A stretch of 47,928 bases of DNA from positions 1-47,928 of the forward strand of contig CBDUQN010000015.1 in the NCBI GenBank assembly GCA_965369375.1, read 5' to 3'. Position 1 is the stretch's first letter. Every line of letters starts with the position of its first letter. The position numbers were made by a program, and so were the translations under genes. Below the pieces are notes generated by a model. The model searched no databases. It had not been told where the DNA came from and saw nothing but the letters and a program-made list of their open reading frames with translations. This DNA is from CBDUQN01 sp965369375. Its GTDB lineage: Bacteria > Krumholzibacteriota > Krumholzibacteriia > Krumholzibacteriales > Krumholzibacteriaceae. Shown piece by piece: positions 33,136-42,181 of the stretch.

Positions 33136-33837
33136 CTAATTGCGATAGATGGATTTAATTCCACCCCAGCTGCTCGACTCAACTGCGGTCTGGCAGCCCT
33201 CATCATTCAAGAATAACCTTCCTGAAGCCGCAGGAATGTAAAGCTCCTCTTCCCAGGGTTCAGTTTCAGGATCAATTACATCCAGAACGCCTGAAAAATT
33301 GCCGCTTCCGCAGTAATTGTGCCACACTCCTCCTGAGTAGTTTATCCAGCAGACGAGATTGGATGAGGTAACCTTGCCACTATGATACTCGTTGGGTTCG
33401 AGGATACCATTCTCATTGTAATCCCGGATGGATATAACGAGCCCCGTGCAGTTGCCGCCGAGCGAATCGCCGGCGACCGTGAATATGCGCCACTGCGGAG
33501 CAGGTTCTCCGGGACCGTTGAAGTATCCGTCCCATCCTGGCGATCCCGGCGTGGGATCGTATACGAAATAATAGCTGAAGATATAGTCCCATCTCTCGTT
33601 TTCCGGAGTCCCGGGATTATCCACCGGCCAGGCGGAATCATCCAGCCACAAATAAAAAACGCCGGGCGCAAGCGTTCCGCCGTTCAGATCACCGGTAAAG
33701 ATCGGCGGGCTGTCCATGAAAGATCCATAGCTGTAAGTTCCGAATGTCACCATCTGTGGCTGGGAATGTACGGCACTCGCTGCGGCAAACAACACCAGAC
33801 AGAGCCCTATAACTACAACCGTTAATTTAAGTTTCAA
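33136..33837 (-). CDS. Secreted protein, paralogue B of a tandem pair
   Basis: 233 residues with a signal peptide (KLTVVVIGLCLVLFAAASAV, cleavage near VHSQ). It uses a TTG start, supported by the strong ribosome-binding site AAAGGGGG just upstream. It carries the calcium-loop-like DYNENGILEPNE and the WDYIFSYYFVYDP block shared with its neighbour, and three Cys near the middle and one at the end (GNCTG, LVCWINY, NYCGSG, EGCQT) that could form disulfides. It is separated by 31 bp from paralogue A, so the pair is probably an operon from a gene duplication. Confidence 0.75.
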   Translation of the reverse strand: MKLKLTVVVIGLCLVLFAAASAVHSQPQMVTFGTYSYGSFMDSPPIFTGDLNGGTLAPGVFYLWLDDSAWPVDNPGTPENERWDYIFSYYFVYDPTPGSPGWDGYFNGPGEPAPQWRIFTVAGDSLGGNCTGLVISIRDYNENGILEPNEYHSGKVTSSNLVCWINYSGGVWHNYCGSGNFSGVLDVIDPETEPWEEELYIPAASGRLFLNDEGCQTAVESSSWGGIKSIYRN

Positions 33838-33897
33838 AGCTACCCCCTTTTTTCATACTTGCCGCAATTGAATAGACTCCTCCCCAATAACGGCTGC

Positions 33898-33926
33898 AGT
33901 ATACCATATTTCAGGAATTATTTAAA
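33898..33926 (-). promoter_or_regulatory. Sigma-70-type promoter for the paralogous secreted pair
   Basis: Leftward: TTTAAA (33921-33926), 17-bp spacer, TATACT (33898-33903), giving a leader of about 50 nt before the TTG start at 33837. Confidence 0.6.
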
Positions 33927-33984
33927 TACTTTTTTTGAGCAAATTTTCTTGAGCAAATAGTCGATAATCAAGTGATTCGATATG

Positions 33985-34377
33985 TCAGTCGATCAATCGT
34001 ACGATATCCCCCGCTCTAACCGGCGATAGACTCGGATTGCCCGAAATCTCGCCGGGGGCTACAGGCATCTTCGTCTGATCTCTGCCCGATTTTATGGATT
34101 CACGGACCATGAGCGTGCTCAGAGGGACGCTTATGGCATCCGCGCCGAGCGACTCCGTCTGGAGTATGCTCATCCGTTCCTGTACGTCCACTGCAATGAG
34201 TTCGGCTTTCACCAATTCGAGCTCTCCGAGCGATTCCCCCGAATCCGGATCCTTCTCCTCACCTCCCCGTTCAATCACGGCAAACCGGTCGCCGCGTTTT
34301 ACACCATCGTTTTTTCCGAGGTTAACGAGCAGAGATGTTTCGCTGAATATCTTGATAACCTTTCCATATACAACCAT
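33985..34377 (-). CDS. FlgT-C-like small protein, function unknown
   Basis: A 130-residue protein. It contains a small beta-barrel-like segment, GKVIKIFSETSLLVNLGKNDGVKRGDRFAVIERG, then EKDPDSGESLGELELVKAELIAVDV, which resembles the C-terminal domain of FlgT and related envelope proteins. No signal peptide is evident, so it is odd if exported. The ATG at 34377 has GGGAGG 13 nt upstream. It starts 6 bp after the stop of the FG-GAP-like gene and is probably in the same operon. Confidence 0.7.
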   Translation of the reverse strand: MVVYGKVIKIFSETSLLVNLGKNDGVKRGDRFAVIERGGEEKDPDSGESLGELELVKAELIAVDVQERMSILQTESLGADAISVPLSTLMVRESIKSGRDQTKMPVAPGEISGNPSLSPVRAGDIVRLID

Positions 34378-34382
34378 AATCG

Positions 34383-35159
34383 CTACCAAACCTCCCTTGC
34401 CGCATATACATCGAATATCCTGAGAGAATAATCCGCCATCTCTCCGATTATTTCTGGAATCCCGTCATTATTCATATCGAAGGTCATGATCCGGTCCCCG
34501 AATCTCTTGTTCCATTCGAGATCGATCGTGAAAAACTTTGTGTCGATAACGATGCCGGTATTGAGAATGATCTCCATCTGATCGTCCTTGTCGACATTGT
34601 CGATTATCATCTCCTCAGCCACATACTTACGATCGCTGATAAACTCGCGACTCTTCGTCAGTGCATCATAGACGAAAAGGCGGCCGTCCGCGAGGATGAT
34701 GAACTCGGGCTGTGGATCGTTATCGATGTTTTCTATCTCCATGGTGGATATGGCTCTGAACCTGTCGTTCAGATTCTCCCAGATGTTCTGATATTCAATC
34801 GTGTCGTAGACGAGGATCCGGCCATCAAAAGTCGCGATGGTTATCTCGGGAATGCCGTCGCCATCAAGATCCCTGTGAAAGAATTTGCTGATCTTCGCCC
34901 CTAGGTTGGCGAGGCTCCACTCGAGCTTCCAGCCTCGGGGTGTCGATCTCAAGAGGTGAAGCCGTCCCGTATAATCCGCATAGAGAAGCCCCCACGCTTC
35001 GCCCCCGTCCAGGGGAACGATCTGCGCGAACGGGAAACGGCAGAAAATCTGCTCGAGCGTATAACAGTCGAGTCCCTGCGCACCGACGGAGTAAGACTGC
35101 GAGCATGAAACAGCGATTATGAGGAACAGCGCAAGAGTCATGACGATCCGATTAAACAT
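34383..35159 (-). CDS. Exported FG-GAP/VCBS-like beta-propeller protein
   Basis: 258 residues starting MFNRIVMTLALFLIIAVSCS, a signal with a lipobox-like Cys. The body has repeats typical of FG-GAP propellers with calcium loops: FHRDLDGDGIPEITIATFDG, IENIDNDPQPEFIILADG, DNVDKDDQMEIILNTG, FDMNNDGIPEIIGEM. The ATG at 35159 is set by AAGGAG 7 nt upstream; the open frame to 35390 lacks such a signal and overlaps the next gene. Probably surface-exposed; ligand unknown. Confidence 0.82.
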   Translation of the reverse strand: MFNRIVMTLALFLIIAVSCSQSYSVGAQGLDCYTLEQIFCRFPFAQIVPLDGGEAWGLLYADYTGRLHLLRSTPRGWKLEWSLANLGAKISKFFHRDLDGDGIPEITIATFDGRILVYDTIEYQNIWENLNDRFRAISTMEIENIDNDPQPEFIILADGRLFVYDALTKSREFISDRKYVAEEMIIDNVDKDDQMEIILNTGIVIDTKFFTIDLEWNKRFGDRIMTFDMNNDGIPEIIGEMADYSLRIFDVYAAREVW

Positions 35160-35176
35160 GTATCCGCTCCTTTCGG

Positions 35177-36916
35177 CTAGTGCGACGATCCGTGCCGGAC
35201 GACCCCGAGTGCCTTTCCTCCGCCCCGGGGATCGGAAAATCCGCACGCTAAAGAGTTCTTCATTTGAATAACCTGTGCATTTCCTATTTGCGATTCTCTC
35301 TCTTTGAGTGAATGGCCTCGCTTTTCCAGCTCCTCCTTGAGCTCGTCGGAAAACGCGCCGCTCTCGTATGTTATATGGTCCGGTGACCATTGATGATGGA
35401 AGCGTGAACGTGAGACCGCCTTCTCGATGTTCATTGCATAATCGATTATATTGACGAGGATCTGGGCCACAGTAGTTATAATCGTGGAACCTCCCGGAGT
35501 TCCCAGTATCAGACTCACCTCTTCACCTTCGAGCACGATCGTCGGTGTCATAGAACTCAGCATTCTTTTTTCGGGGGCGATTGCATTGGCCGTTCCCCCG
35601 GTCAATCCATACATGTTCGGAGCGCCCGGTTTTATGGAGAAGTCGTCCATCTCGTTGTTGAGGAGAAAACCGGCTCCTTTGACGACCACCTTGGATCCGT
35701 AGCTTCCGTTCAACGTCGTTGTCACTGCAACGGCGTTTCCCCAAGCATCGATAATCGAATAATGTGTCGTCTCGGCGCTTTCGAAATCGGCTCTATTGCC
35801 GCCGTTCAATGTGATGGAGGGCGTTGACTCACGACCGATAGACGAACGCATATGTTCAGCATAATCCTTTGAAATAAGAGTTGCAAGAGGCACATCGACA
35901 AAATCGTCGTCGCCGAGGTACTGCGCGCGATCGGCATATGCCCGCTTCTCGGCTTCCACCATGCAGTGAACGGCCTCAGGAGTTCCGGCTCCGTAGCGCG
36001 ACAGTGGAAATCCCTCGAGTATATTGAGGATTTCTATCAGAACCGTTCCACCGGAGCTCGGTGGAGGAGCCGAAATTATCTTGTATCCCCGGTACGATCC
36101 TAAAACGGGATTTCGAAGGACCGGCTCGTATTTTTTCAAGTCCTCTTTTGTTATGAGACCATTTCCACGTTCCATCTCACGCGCGATGAGCTCAGCCGTT
36201 TCTCCATCGTAGAATCCGCCGGGGCCCTTATCTGCGATCCTTTCGAGGGTTCGGGCGAGATCGGGCTGCCGGAGCCGTTCACCCTTCCCGAGAGATTTTT
36301 CGCCGGCGTTGAAAAATTTGCCGAGTGATGGAAATTGGTCAACATGAGCCTCGAGCTTTTTGAGGGATCGTGATAGATATCCGCTCACGGAAAATCCATC
36401 TTTTGCAAGAACGATTGCCGGTTCGACGAGCTCACGCCACGGGAGCGAGCAGTAGAGCCGGTGAGCCGTATATAATCCCGCCACGGATCCGGGAACCCCG
36501 GCCGCCCTGTGTCCAAGAGTACTCAATGCGGGCACGACGTCTCCGTTTCGGTCGAGATACATATCACTCTGTGCGGCAAGCGGCGCTTTTTCCCTGAAAT
36601 CGATAAAGGCAATCTCGCCCGTTTTCATGCGAAGGAGCAAAAATCCCCCTCCACCGATATTCCCGGCCGCCGGATAGGTGACGGCAAGCGCGAAACCGAC
36701 CGCCACGGCGGCATCGACGGCATTGCCACCTCGTTCGAGGATTCCCCTCCCCACCGCCGAGGCGATGGGACAGGCGGTAACAACCATTCCCGCTTCCGAA
36801 CATGCTGTTCCGGAATCCGATTGATCCGCCTTAATCTCCATTGTTCCGGAAAAGGAAATAATCAAGAGAAGGGCAAAAAAGCCGGATCGCTGGATGAATC
36901 GAGTAAAATATATCAT
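35177..36916 (-). CDS. ggt: Gamma-glutamyltransferase
   Basis: Exported 579-residue N-terminal-nucleophile hydrolase that cleaves gamma-glutamyl bonds, e.g. of glutathione. A signal peptide (FFALLLIISFSGTMEIKA) is followed by GNAVDAAVAVGFAL and GNIGGGGFLLL. The autocatalytic site is ETTHYSIID, with Thr383 the expected new N terminus of the small subunit. Oxyanion/substrate parts are seen in GAGFLLNNEMDDFS and LSSMTPTIV. The ATG at 36916 lacks a good ribosome-binding site. It is divergent from the transglutaminase gene. Confidence 0.95.
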   Translation of the reverse strand: MIYFTRFIQRSGFFALLLIISFSGTMEIKADQSDSGTACSEAGMVVTACPIASAVGRGILERGGNAVDAAVAVGFALAVTYPAAGNIGGGGFLLLRMKTGEIAFIDFREKAPLAAQSDMYLDRNGDVVPALSTLGHRAAGVPGSVAGLYTAHRLYCSLPWRELVEPAIVLAKDGFSVSGYLSRSLKKLEAHVDQFPSLGKFFNAGEKSLGKGERLRQPDLARTLERIADKGPGGFYDGETAELIAREMERGNGLITKEDLKKYEPVLRNPVLGSYRGYKIISAPPPSSGGTVLIEILNILEGFPLSRYGAGTPEAVHCMVEAEKRAYADRAQYLGDDDFVDVPLATLISKDYAEHMRSSIGRESTPSITLNGGNRADFESAETTHYSIIDAWGNAVAVTTTLNGSYGSKVVVKGAGFLLNNEMDDFSIKPGAPNMYGLTGGTANAIAPEKRMLSSMTPTIVLEGEEVSLILGTPGGSTIITTVAQILVNIIDYAMNIEKAVSRSRFHHQWSPDHITYESGAFSDELKEELEKRGHSLKERESQIGNAQVIQMKNSLACGFSDPRGGGKALGVVRHGSSH

Positions 36917-36952
36917 TGTCAATTCACTGAATAAAAAAAATCCACAATTATT

Positions 36953-36988
36953 GTTTGCGTAGCGGATTAATTGTATCAGTACGCAAAC
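36953..36988. promoter_or_regulatory. 9-bp inverted repeat between ggt and the transglutaminase gene
   Basis: GTTTGCGTA (36953-36961) and TACGCAAAC (36980-36988) are perfect inverted repeats separated by 18 bp, 37 bp upstream of the ggt ATG. This could be a dimeric regulator site controlling either divergent gene, or an RNA hairpin. Seen directly; role inferred. Confidence 0.6.
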
Positions 36989-37161
36989 GCTTTGTAAACC
37001 TTGAAATAAGAGCGGAATCACGCCGGTGTATTTATATCTCTTTATTTCATAGAAAGATATTGACCGCTTTCCTGGAATTCATATGGAATGTAATTCGGTT
37101 TTTATTGTATGCTTATTGTATAATTGAAAAGTTATTTCAACAGAGTGGTAAGGAGGTACAG

Positions 37162-38787
37162 ATGATGACGCTTGCCGGTTTAGCAGTTGAGAAAAGGGTC
37201 TTTGCGATTATTTGCTGTATCACAACGTTTTCGTGCACAACAGTGGCGGCTGCACCGGGAGATATAGCGAATAAGCTGACACTGCAGTTTCATCACCCGA
37301 CAGGCGTCGCGTGGGACGGCCGGTTCCTATGGATCGCGGACAGGAAAACGGATAGATTCTACAAAATCGATCCCGTATCGGGGTCCGTCACGGACTCCAT
37401 CGTCTCCCCGGGATACTTTCCATCCGGTATCGCCTGGGACGGCGAGCTCCTCTGGAGCACCGATCCCGCTGATGGAAAAATCTACGCAACCGATACGGAA
37501 AAAGCGCTGACGGTGAGAACACTCGACGCTCCAACGCCGAGCCCGACGGGAATCGCATGGAACGGGGATGATCTGTGGATCTGCGACAACCGGCAGGACC
37601 GGATACTCAGGATCGATCCTCTCGACGGGACAACGATTCATTCATTCCCCTCACCGGCATCCGATCCCCGTGATATCACATTTGGAGGAGGCTATCTGTG
37701 GTGTTCCGATCGTATACGGGACATGATTTACATGATACATCCGGAAAATGGACACGTCGTGTTCGGTATCGATGCTCCGGGACCGTACACGTGGGGCCTT
37801 GCATGGAAGGACGGTGTGTTGCTGAACACCGATTATCAGCATGACGCCGTTTATGAACTCATTGTCAAAGACAAAGATCACTACAAGACCTTCAAGCCGC
37901 GCAGGGCATCGGTGAATTTCACGACGGAGGCAATCGTGCTCGGTGCCGGCGAGCTCGTATCCCTCGACATCTTTTACGCGGTCCCTCCCGACAAACCGAC
38001 GCAAAAACTGCTATCCGATCTCGTATTCACCCCCGAGCCCGCGAAAATGACGAAAGATCAATGGAACCAGAAGATAGCGGTATTCCATTTTGAAGGCCTC
38101 GAGCCTTCAGAGACGATTGAAGTATCGATGCGGGCGGAGCTCGAAACTTATGCGATCCGCTATTTCGTCTATCCGAATGATGTCGGGACGGATATACCCT
38201 CCCAGATCCGGAAACTCTACCTCGCGGATGACTCGAAGTATGAGATAAACGATCCCTATATTCAGGAGATCGTGAGAAACGTCGCTGCGGATGATAAGAA
38301 TCTCTACTGGAAGGCGCGCATGCTATTCCAGTACCTGATCGAAAACATGGAGTATAAGCTGGCTGGCGGATGGAATACGGCGCCTACCGTGCTGAAGAGA
38401 AAAAACGGTTCCTGCTCGGAATATACCTTCAGTTACATCGCCCTGTGCAGGGCGGCCGGCGTCCCGGCCAGATACGTAGGTTCACTGGTTGTTCGCGGCG
38501 ATGACGCGAGCTACGACGATGTATTTCACCGGTGGTGCGAGATCTACCTGCCCGGCTATGGATGGATCCCCGTCGATGCAAACGCCGGGGACAAGAGCAT
38601 GCCCGCCGACCAGGCGGCTGCATTCGGCGGCATATCGAACAGGTTTCTCATCACGACCGAGGGAGGTGGAGCTTCGCGCTATCTCGGATGGGGCTACAAT
38701 AGCGATCACAAATGGGTTTCATCCGGCAAGTGCCGTGTAAGGCTCGAAAACACCGCCGAATGGGAACCATTGGAAAATATCGATTAG
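37162..38787 (+). CDS. Exported beta-propeller plus transglutaminase-like protein
   Basis: 541 residues. After the signal (VFAIICCITTFSCTTVAAA) comes a propeller built of repeats such as PTGVAWDGRFLWIADRKTDR, PSGIAWDGELLWSTDPADGK, PTGIAWNGDDLWICDNRQDR and DITFGGGYLWCSDR. A linker beta domain follows, then a transglutaminase/protease-like core. The triad is Cys418 (NGSCSEYTF), His456 (DVFHRWCEIYL) and Asp472 (IPVDANAG). The ATG at 37162 has AAGGAGG 7 nt upstream; an open frame to 36955 has no support. A strong -10 (TATAAT 37119-37124) precedes it. Probably a periplasmic or surface peptidase/cross-linker; target unknown. Confidence 0.88.
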   Translation: MMTLAGLAVEKRVFAIICCITTFSCTTVAAAPGDIANKLTLQFHHPTGVAWDGRFLWIADRKTDRFYKIDPVSGSVTDSIVSPGYFPSGIAWDGELLWSTDPADGKIYATDTEKALTVRTLDAPTPSPTGIAWNGDDLWICDNRQDRILRIDPLDGTTIHSFPSPASDPRDITFGGGYLWCSDRIRDMIYMIHPENGHVVFGIDAPGPYTWGLAWKDGVLLNTDYQHDAVYELIVKDKDHYKTFKPRRASVNFTTEAIVLGAGELVSLDIFYAVPPDKPTQKLLSDLVFTPEPAKMTKDQWNQKIAVFHFEGLEPSETIEVSMRAELETYAIRYFVYPNDVGTDIPSQIRKLYLADDSKYEINDPYIQEIVRNVAADDKNLYWKARMLFQYLIENMEYKLAGGWNTAPTVLKRKNGSCSEYTFSYIALCRAAGVPARYVGSLVVRGDDASYDDVFHRWCEIYLPGYGWIPVDANAGDKSMPADQAAAFGGISNRFLITTEGGGASRYLGWGYNSDHKWVSSGKCRVRLENTAEWEPLENID

Positions 38788-38865
38788 CCTGAAAGAGTCG
38801 CGATTCGTTTGCACGAGGAGTGGAAGAAGGAAGGGGAGGACAAAAAGAAAGCGATGTGATCCGCG

Positions 38866-40320
38866 CTATCCCTTGACGCATATCAGAGGTCTGAGTCTCA
38901 CAACGCGGGCACTGACGCCCGCACCCTCCATCACACTCACAACCCGTTCGACATCCTTGTACGCACCTGGCGCTTCCTCGGCGGCGCCACGCTTGCTGTG
39001 AATCTTCACGACGATTCCATCTCTGCCGAGATCCCCGATCACACTTTCACTGCGGTACTCCCTCAGGGCTTGTTTTCTCGATTTGCAGCGTCCCGCTCCA
39101 TGCACGGCACTTCCGAATGTTTCCTCCATCCCCCTTTCCGTACCGGTGAGAATATACGAGTATGTGCCCATGGTGCCTCCCACGATAACGGGATGTCCCA
39201 CGTCGCGGTATTTATCGGGGACATCTCTCATACCCGCTGTGAATGCCCGCGTTGCTCCCTTCCTGTGAACGAGCAACTTTTTCTCTTTCCCATCAATGAC
39301 GTGACGCTCGAATTTCAGGTTGTTATGTCCGACATCGTAGAGGGTTCGAATATCGCCGTCACACAGCGAAAACTCATCTTTCAGTACCTGTCGTACGAGC
39401 CCCCCTATCGTCTGCCGGTTGGCAAATGCGCAGTTGATCCCCGCCTTGACGGCGGCTATGTACCGTTCACCCTCGGGGCTCTGAATCGGAGCCGCCACGA
39501 GCTCTGATTCCAGTACCGGAATGTGATACTTATCACTCGCTTTTTTCAATACCTTGAGATAATCGGTTCCGATCTGGTGACCGAGCGCCCTGCTTCCCGT
39601 GTGTATGCTTACAACGATCGTATCCTCGAGCAGTCCGAATATCCGCGCCGCATCGCGATCGTAGACCTCGTCGACGTACTGGACTTCGAGATAGTGATTT
39701 CCCGAACCGAGCGTGCCGACCTGCTTGAGCTGCCGCTCCTTGGCGTGTCTGCTTACGCATGAAGGATCTGCGCCGGGGACCACTCCCCCCTCTTCGATGT
39801 ACTTGAGATCCTCTTCGATCCCGTATCCACGGTTCAGGGCAAACCGGGCGCCCTGTTCGAGAACCTTGTCGATCTCCTTTATCGAGAGCCGCAGCTCGCC
39901 CGTCGATCCGAGACCCGCGGGAACAGCCTTGAAGAAGGCCTCCGCGAGCCTGTTTTTCTTTTTCTCCACCTCGGATCTATCCATATCGGCAATCACCGAA
40001 CGGACGCCGCAGTTGATATCGAAACCGACACCGGCAATCGTTACGACACCGGTTTCCACATCAAACGCTCCTACACCGCCTATCGGGAATCCGTATCCCG
40101 GATGGATGTCGGCCATCGCCAATGAAGCTTTTTGGATGCCCGGCAGACATGCGACATTTCTCACCTGCAGCAGTGCGTCCCACTGCTTGCTCTTGCTCTC
40201 CTCGAGCAAGAAATCCATTCCCTCACGATCCGTATATATCCTTCCCGGCACGATCATTCTGTCTTCCTTCGGGATCTCCCAGAGGAAGTCGTGAACCTTT
40301 TTGATCTTCACTCGTGCCAT
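38866..40320 (-). CDS. rtcB: RtcB RNA-splicing ligase
   Basis: GTP- and Mn-dependent 3'-phosphate/cyclic phosphate RNA ligase, 484 residues. Metal and GMP-binding motifs: GVGFDINCGVR, TLGSGNHYLEV, VSIHTGSRALGHQIG, YDVGHNNLKFE and the guanylated-His motif SAVHGAGRCKSR. It is the last gene of ychF-archease-rtcB. Its start lies at the edge of a 29-bp tandem repeat that carries copies of its ribosome-binding site (GAGGTAGGCTG before ATG). Involved in RNA repair or tRNA splicing. Confidence 0.97.
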   Translation of the reverse strand: MARVKIKKVHDFLWEIPKEDRMIVPGRIYTDREGMDFLLEESKSKQWDALLQVRNVACLPGIQKASLAMADIHPGYGFPIGGVGAFDVETGVVTIAGVGFDINCGVRSVIADMDRSEVEKKKNRLAEAFFKAVPAGLGSTGELRLSIKEIDKVLEQGARFALNRGYGIEEDLKYIEEGGVVPGADPSCVSRHAKERQLKQVGTLGSGNHYLEVQYVDEVYDRDAARIFGLLEDTIVVSIHTGSRALGHQIGTDYLKVLKKASDKYHIPVLESELVAAPIQSPEGERYIAAVKAGINCAFANRQTIGGLVRQVLKDEFSLCDGDIRTLYDVGHNNLKFERHVIDGKEKKLLVHRKGATRAFTAGMRDVPDKYRDVGHPVIVGGTMGTYSYILTGTERGMEETFGSAVHGAGRCKSRKQALREYRSESVIGDLGRDGIVVKIHSKRGAAEEAPGAYKDVERVVSVMEGAGVSARVVRLRPLICVKG

Positions 40321-40349
40321 CAGCCTACCTCATGTTTCGAGCCTGCCAT
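40320..40349 (-). CDS. Nine-codon leader ORF overlapping the rtcB start
   Basis: On the minus strand the repeat copy before rtcB reads ATG GCA GGC TCG AAA CAT GAG GTA GGC TGA, a peptide MAGSKHEVG, preceded by its own GAGGT ribosome-binding site. Its TGA shares the A of the rtcB ATG (TGATG). It is likely a by-product of the tandem duplication that may couple or compete with rtcB translation. Confidence 0.45.
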   Translation of the reverse strand: MAGSKHEVG

Positions 40350-40407
40350 CAGCCTACCTCATGTTTCGAGCCTGCAATCAGCCCACCTCACGTCTCAAAC
40401 TTACAAG
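40321..40407. repeat. 29-bp tandem repeat duplicating the rtcB translation start region
   Basis: Three copies: 40321-40349 and 40350-40378 (one difference) and a diverged copy 40379-40407 that runs over the archease stop. Read leftward, each carries GAGGT and a start-like triplet (ATG, ATG, ATT). The direction and phase suggest stepwise duplication of the initiation region. Confidence 0.92.
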
Positions 40408-40838
40408 TCGACCACGCACTGTGCTTCCCAATTGCCCGAGCCGTCATTCTCTACGAGAGCTCCGTAATACGTGGCCGCTTTCACCTCTCTCAGCAGTTTA
40501 TCAACAGCTTCGCTTTTCGGGGCCCCGCGCGCTCTTGCATCGAGCGCCCAAGCTCCCTCCGTCTCGGAGAGCCTGTCAATCTTCACGTCTGCGAATACCA
40601 TCTCCTCGAGATCCGCTTTGAGGAGGAATTGATTGAGAAACTCCACGAGGAGCTCTCTCAGATCATTTCCCTCGCACGCAATATCAATTTCACGCGACGT
40701 TGCGATATCCTCTCTTTCGGCGATCAGCTCGAACATGGCCAGTGCGATTTCCTCTAAGGCTTCGAGCGGACTCTCGCCCCATCCACGAATCCCCATATCC
40801 GCCGTGTGATCGATCGTTTCATGCCCCCGTTTGCCCAT
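40401..40838 (-). CDS. Archease, RtcB activator
   Basis: A 145-residue archease that promotes multiple turnover and guanylation of RtcB. Signatures are TIDHTADMGIRGWG with its metal-binding His/Asp, LRELLVEFLNQFLL, and the C-terminal GALVEND plus VVDL, where terminal Asp residues are metal ligands in the family. The ATG at 40838 has GAGGTG upstream; GTG 40847 is possible. It directly precedes rtcB. Confidence 0.95.
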   Translation of the reverse strand: MGKRGHETIDHTADMGIRGWGESPLEALEEIALAMFELIAEREDIATSREIDIACEGNDLRELLVEFLNQFLLKADLEEMVFADVKIDRLSETEGAWALDARARGAPKSEAVDKLLREVKAATYYGALVENDGSGNWEAQCVVDL

Positions 40839-40884
40839 TTCGCACACCTCGCTGAGCCGGGTATCGCCGGTCTCGTATCAAGGT

Positions 40885-41973
40885 TCAAGGATTGAAGAGA
40901 AAATGTATTACATCGCCGTCCTGCACGGCGTACTCGCGCCCTTCCGTTCTCAAAAGACCTTTATGTTGAACTTCCGCTCTGGAACCGAGAGATACGAGAT
41001 CGCCATAGTTCATCACCTCGGCCCTTATGAAACCCCTCTCCATGTCGGTGTGTATCTTGCCGGCGGCGGCCGGCGCGGTTGTGGCCCTGACGACGGACCA
41101 CGCCTGCAGCTTTTCGTGGGCTGTCGTATAGTATCGGATCAATCCGAGAAGCTCATGGCACTTCTCGATGAACCGCTCCTTCGCTCCGATGTCTATGCCG
41201 AGCTCGTCCATGAACGTCCCCCTTTCCTCCTCCGGCAGATCGGCGATCTCTGATTCTATCCTGGCAGAGACGACAAACGTGTTGGCTTCTCCATATTTTT
41301 CGATAATAGGCTTGAAGAACGGTCTCGACCCCTTCGGATCTTCCTCTGCCGCGTTCAGGACGATAATCAGCGGTTTCGATGTAAGAAGCTGCAACTCGTC
41401 CAGGAGCGCGCTGCGGTATTCGGAGAGGCCGTCATCCACGATCCGTTCCCCCCTCGAGAGCGCGTCGCGCACCGACTCGAGAAACGCCAATTCTTTCCGC
41501 TCCTCCTTTTTCTTCGCCTTTGCCTTCTGCTGTTCCTTCTCGATCCATCGTTCCGTGCGTTCGAGATCCGAGAGGAAAAGCTCGGTTTCGACGATCCCCA
41601 GGTCCTGAATGGGATCAATAGCACCCTGTACGTGGCTGACATTTGCATCCTCGAAGCACCGCAAGACATGCGCGAGCACATTCGCTTCGCGCACATGATG
41701 CAGAAACTTGTTTCCTAGTCCCTCGCCGCAACTCGATCCCTTCACGAGTCCAGCGATATCGATAAAGGTGATCATCGTCGGGATAACTTCTTTTGTCTCG
41801 AGTATCGATTTCAGCTTTTCGAGTCTGCGGTCAGGCACCGAAACGACACCCTGGTTGCATTCGATGGTGCAGAAGGGATAGTTTGACGCCTCCGCCCCCG
41901 CTGAAGCGAGCGCGTTGATCAGCGTCGACTTGCCGACATTGGGAAGACCTATTATTCCGACAGATAGAACCAT
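40885..41973 (-). CDS. ychF: YchF/Ola1-type P-loop ATPase
   Basis: A 362-residue ribosome-associated Obg-family ATPase. P-loop GLPNVGKST; G2/G3 regions YPFCTIECNQGVVSVPD and FIDIAGLVKGSSCGEGLGNKFL; G4 altered to VLNAAEED (NKxD becomes NxxE), the mark of ATP rather than GTP preference in YchF. A coiled coil follows, and a C-terminal TGS domain with RAEVMNYGDLVSLG and EYAVQDGDVIHFLFN. First gene of the ychF-archease-rtcB group. Confidence 0.97.
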   Translation of the reverse strand: MVLSVGIIGLPNVGKSTLINALASAGAEASNYPFCTIECNQGVVSVPDRRLEKLKSILETKEVIPTMITFIDIAGLVKGSSCGEGLGNKFLHHVREANVLAHVLRCFEDANVSHVQGAIDPIQDLGIVETELFLSDLERTERWIEKEQQKAKAKKKEERKELAFLESVRDALSRGERIVDDGLSEYRSALLDELQLLTSKPLIIVLNAAEEDPKGSRPFFKPIIEKYGEANTFVVSARIESEIADLPEEERGTFMDELGIDIGAKERFIEKCHELLGLIRYYTTAHEKLQAWSVVRATTAPAAAGKIHTDMERGFIRAEVMNYGDLVSLGSRAEVQHKGLLRTEGREYAVQDGDVIHFLFNP

Positions 41974-42084
41974 GAAGCAATCACCCGGCCAAGATCAGTG
42001 CGCACAGATATGAATATGGCGCCGTATGAAATGCCACCTCACCACCCCTCGTAAGATAGCACAAATCGAAATGCAAGAACACAA

Positions 42085-42116
42085 AATCCCCGGCGATTGA
42101 TTATTCGCCGGGGATT
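42085..42116 (-). terminator. Rho-independent terminator after the YHS protein gene
   Basis: A 12-bp perfect stem (AATCCCCGGCGA 42085-42096 with TCGCCGGGGATT 42105-42116) and an 8-nt loop. Read leftward it runs into TTTT, about 65 bp past the stop of the YHS gene. Confidence 0.8.
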
Positions 42117-42181
42117 TGATTATTCGTGCGCCGAAAAACGGAATTGCGCTTTCCCTGGATGCGTTAGCGGCATCGGCGCAA

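Noticed and set aside
35160..35390. Extended N terminus for the FG-GAP-like protein
   Set aside because: Basic, low-quality sequence overlapping the ggt gene; the ATG at 35159 has a good ribosome-binding site and begins a signal peptide.
36955..37161. Extended N terminus for the propeller-transglutaminase protein
   Set aside because: It would place about 69 residues before a clear signal peptide; AAGGAGG sits 7 nt before the ATG at 37162.
40321..40407. CRISPR-like array
   Set aside because: The repeats are directly adjacent with no spacers and no cas genes; they duplicate a translation start region.
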